A stretch of DNA of 6,589 nucleotides from Chloroflexota bacterium (GTDB lineage Bacteria > Chloroflexota > Anaerolineae > Anaerolineales > Villigracilaceae). The notes under the pieces are model-generated. The model saw nothing but the letters and a program-made list of their open reading frames with translations, was not told the origin of the DNA and ran no database searches. Made by a program: the position numbers and the translations under genes. The DNA is taken from the NCBI GenBank assembly GCA_021823555.1, contig JAKANW010000165.1, positions 1 to 6,589 on the forward strand. Direction: 5' to 3'. Shown in pieces: positions 5,498 through 6,589 of the stretch (position 1 is the first letter of the stretch; each line of letters opens with the position of its first letter).

Positions 5498-6589
5498 TCC
5501 GCGGGTTGGGCTTCGCCTTTTTTGACGCCCACCATCAACGCCAGTGCCACGACGAGGAAGATGGGACTGATCAGCATGATGGTGTTGTATCTCCCGCCGC
5601 TCAGTTGTACCAGCAGGCCGTTCAGGTTGGGGCCGACGATGGCGGATAGAGTGGAGAAGAGATAGTACAACCCGGTGAAGGTGCCCAGGCGCGCGGCCAC
5701 GGTCATATCCACAACCATGGGCAGGGAGTTGATATTGATCAAAGCCCAGGCGATGCCGGCCGGCATGAGCAGCAGGCTGATAACGTGCACGTTACCCAGC
5801 ACGGGCAGCTTGGCGACTTGCGAGGCGAGTGTGGCGGGTGACAGGATGAACAGGCCGAAGATCAATGCTCCCATGCCGATGATTCCCGCCGAGATCGTGA
5901 TGCGCCGCCCAATGCGGCTGCCGACGATGCCAGCGGGCAGCGCGAAAAGAACAAAGAAGAGGCCAAGATGTCCCGTCAGGCGGCCGGCGTCGCCATCGGA
6001 GATGCCAACGTATTTCGTGGCATACAAGGTCAGAAAGGCTTCGATTCCTGTATAGGCCAGGAACCAGAAGAAAATGGCAAACAGGATGCGCAGGCCGCTC
6101 TTGTCTTCATCGTTCTTCAGTTCGCGCAGGCTCTCGAACATGTCCGGTTCCTTTTCACTCTCCTGATATTCCTTTGGCTCTTTGATGAAAGCAAAGACCA
6201 GCAGGGCTGCGATGATGACCAACGCTGAACCCATCCAGAACGGGAAGGCCACGTTGATCTCATAGAGCGTGCTGCCCACCAGCGAGGCGATGATCGTACC
6301 CAGGCCGCCCATCAGGTTGATGACGCCATTTGCCTGCGAACGGTAGCGCGAGGGAGTAATGTCGGGCATGAGCGCCACCACTGGAGTCCGCCAGAAGGCC
6401 ATGCTGAGCAGGAGAGTGCTGGTGCAAGCCACGAACAATGGCAGGACTGCGGCAATGGGAATTAAACCGAAGGCCAGCGCACCGACCGGCGCGCCGATCA
6501 GGATGAATGGCATGCGACGGCCAATCGGTGTGCGCAAGCGGTCGGACCAGACGCCGACCGGCGGCTGGATGAAGAGCGCCGCGATGTTA
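5494..6589 (-). CDS. MFS transporter, SLC45/sucrose-symporter-like, N-terminus beyond the window
   Basis: The frame is open to the right edge; 364 residues are visible and the true start lies outside. The first visible residues, NIAALFIQPPVGVWSDR, lead into motif A (GVWSDRLRTPIGRR, fragment residues 12-25), the cytoplasmic loop between helices 2 and 3 in MFS carriers. About ten hydrophobic segments follow, with the expected charged central loop (about 135-166, rich in Glu and Lys) and a second, weaker motif A (GSRIGRR) near 223-229. RSQANG (83-88) and the form of motif A resemble the GPH/SLC45 sugar:proton symporters, so a sugar, glycoside or nucleoside cargo is plausible but not shown. An internal TTG at 6535-6537 would cut motif A in half and is not the start. 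The stop TGA (5494-5496) overlaps the start of the BMP-like gene, so the two form one operon. Confidence 0.88.
   Translation of the reverse strand, partial: NIAALFIQPPVGVWSDRLRTPIGRRMPFILIGAPVGALAFGLIPIAAVLPLFVACTSTLLLSMAFWRTPVVALMPDITPSRYRSQANGVINLMGGLGTIIASLVGSTLYEINVAFPFWMGSALVIIAALLVFAFIKEPKEYQESEKEPDMFESLRELKNDEDKSGLRILFAIFFWFLAYTGIEAFLTLYATKYVGISDGDAGRLTGHLGLFFVLFALPAGIVGSRIGRRITISAGIIGMGALIFGLFILSPATLASQVAKLPVLGNVHVISLLLMPAGIAWALININSLPMVVDMTVAARLGTFTGLYYLFSTLSAIVGPNLNGLLVQLSGGRYNTIMLISPIFLVVALALMVGVKKGEAQPAE

Noticed and set aside
5494..6537. MFS gene starting at the TTG at 6535-6537
   Set aside because: The frame continues to the window edge and encodes the first half of MFS motif A (GVWSDR) and preceding helix residues; the gene is truncated by the window, not started there.
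1..6589. Mobile elements, CRISPR arrays, tRNA/rRNA genes, defence or phage genes
   Set aside because: No transposase or integrase coding, no spaced direct repeats other than the linker repeats, and no cloverleaf-like segment; nearly all sequence is accounted for by transport genes.

Overview
All genes lie on the minus strand, so the biology reads from the right edge to the left. The window looks like a bacterial transport locus. The likely source is a member of Chloroflexota, class Anaerolineae or a relative. That is an inference from moderately GC-rich DNA and from a lipoprotein whose signal peptide is followed by an Ala-Pro-Ala-Thr-Gln repeat linker, a style common in that group. No rRNA or other phylogenetic marker is present to confirm it.

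Right part (6589 to 4481): a 5'-truncated major facilitator superfamily transporter, with a motif A resembling the SLC45/sucrose-symporter type, overlaps by ATGA a divergent BMP-family (Bmp/Med, PF02608) lipoprotein. Between this pair and the next operon (4480-4306) I see a sigma70-like promoter, a perfect 12-bp inverted repeat that covers the promoter's -35 region and the end of the upstream gene, and a leader of about 120 nt that may encode a 38-residue peptide ending in an ATGA overlap with the next gene.

Left part (4305 to 1): a canonical BMP-type nucleoside ABC importer in the order lipoprotein - double ATPase - permease - permease, the same order as Bacillus subtilis nupNOPQ (yufNOPQ) and Treponema pnrABCDE. 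The substrate-binding lipoprotein gene is followed by a clear stem-loop terminator, then a second large hairpin in the ATPase leader. This suggests partial termination, giving more binding protein than membrane components. The ATPase and the two permeases are packed tightly (8-nt and 17-nt gaps). The second permease runs off the left edge.

Together the locus probably imports purine or pyrimidine nucleosides or related riboside compounds through the ABC system. The MFS carrier plus second BMP lipoprotein form an adjoining two-gene unit of unknown substrate. Nothing in the window looks like a mobile element, CRISPR array, RNA gene or defence system. The least conventional features are the MFS-BMP coupling and the structured, possibly peptide-encoding intergenic regions.
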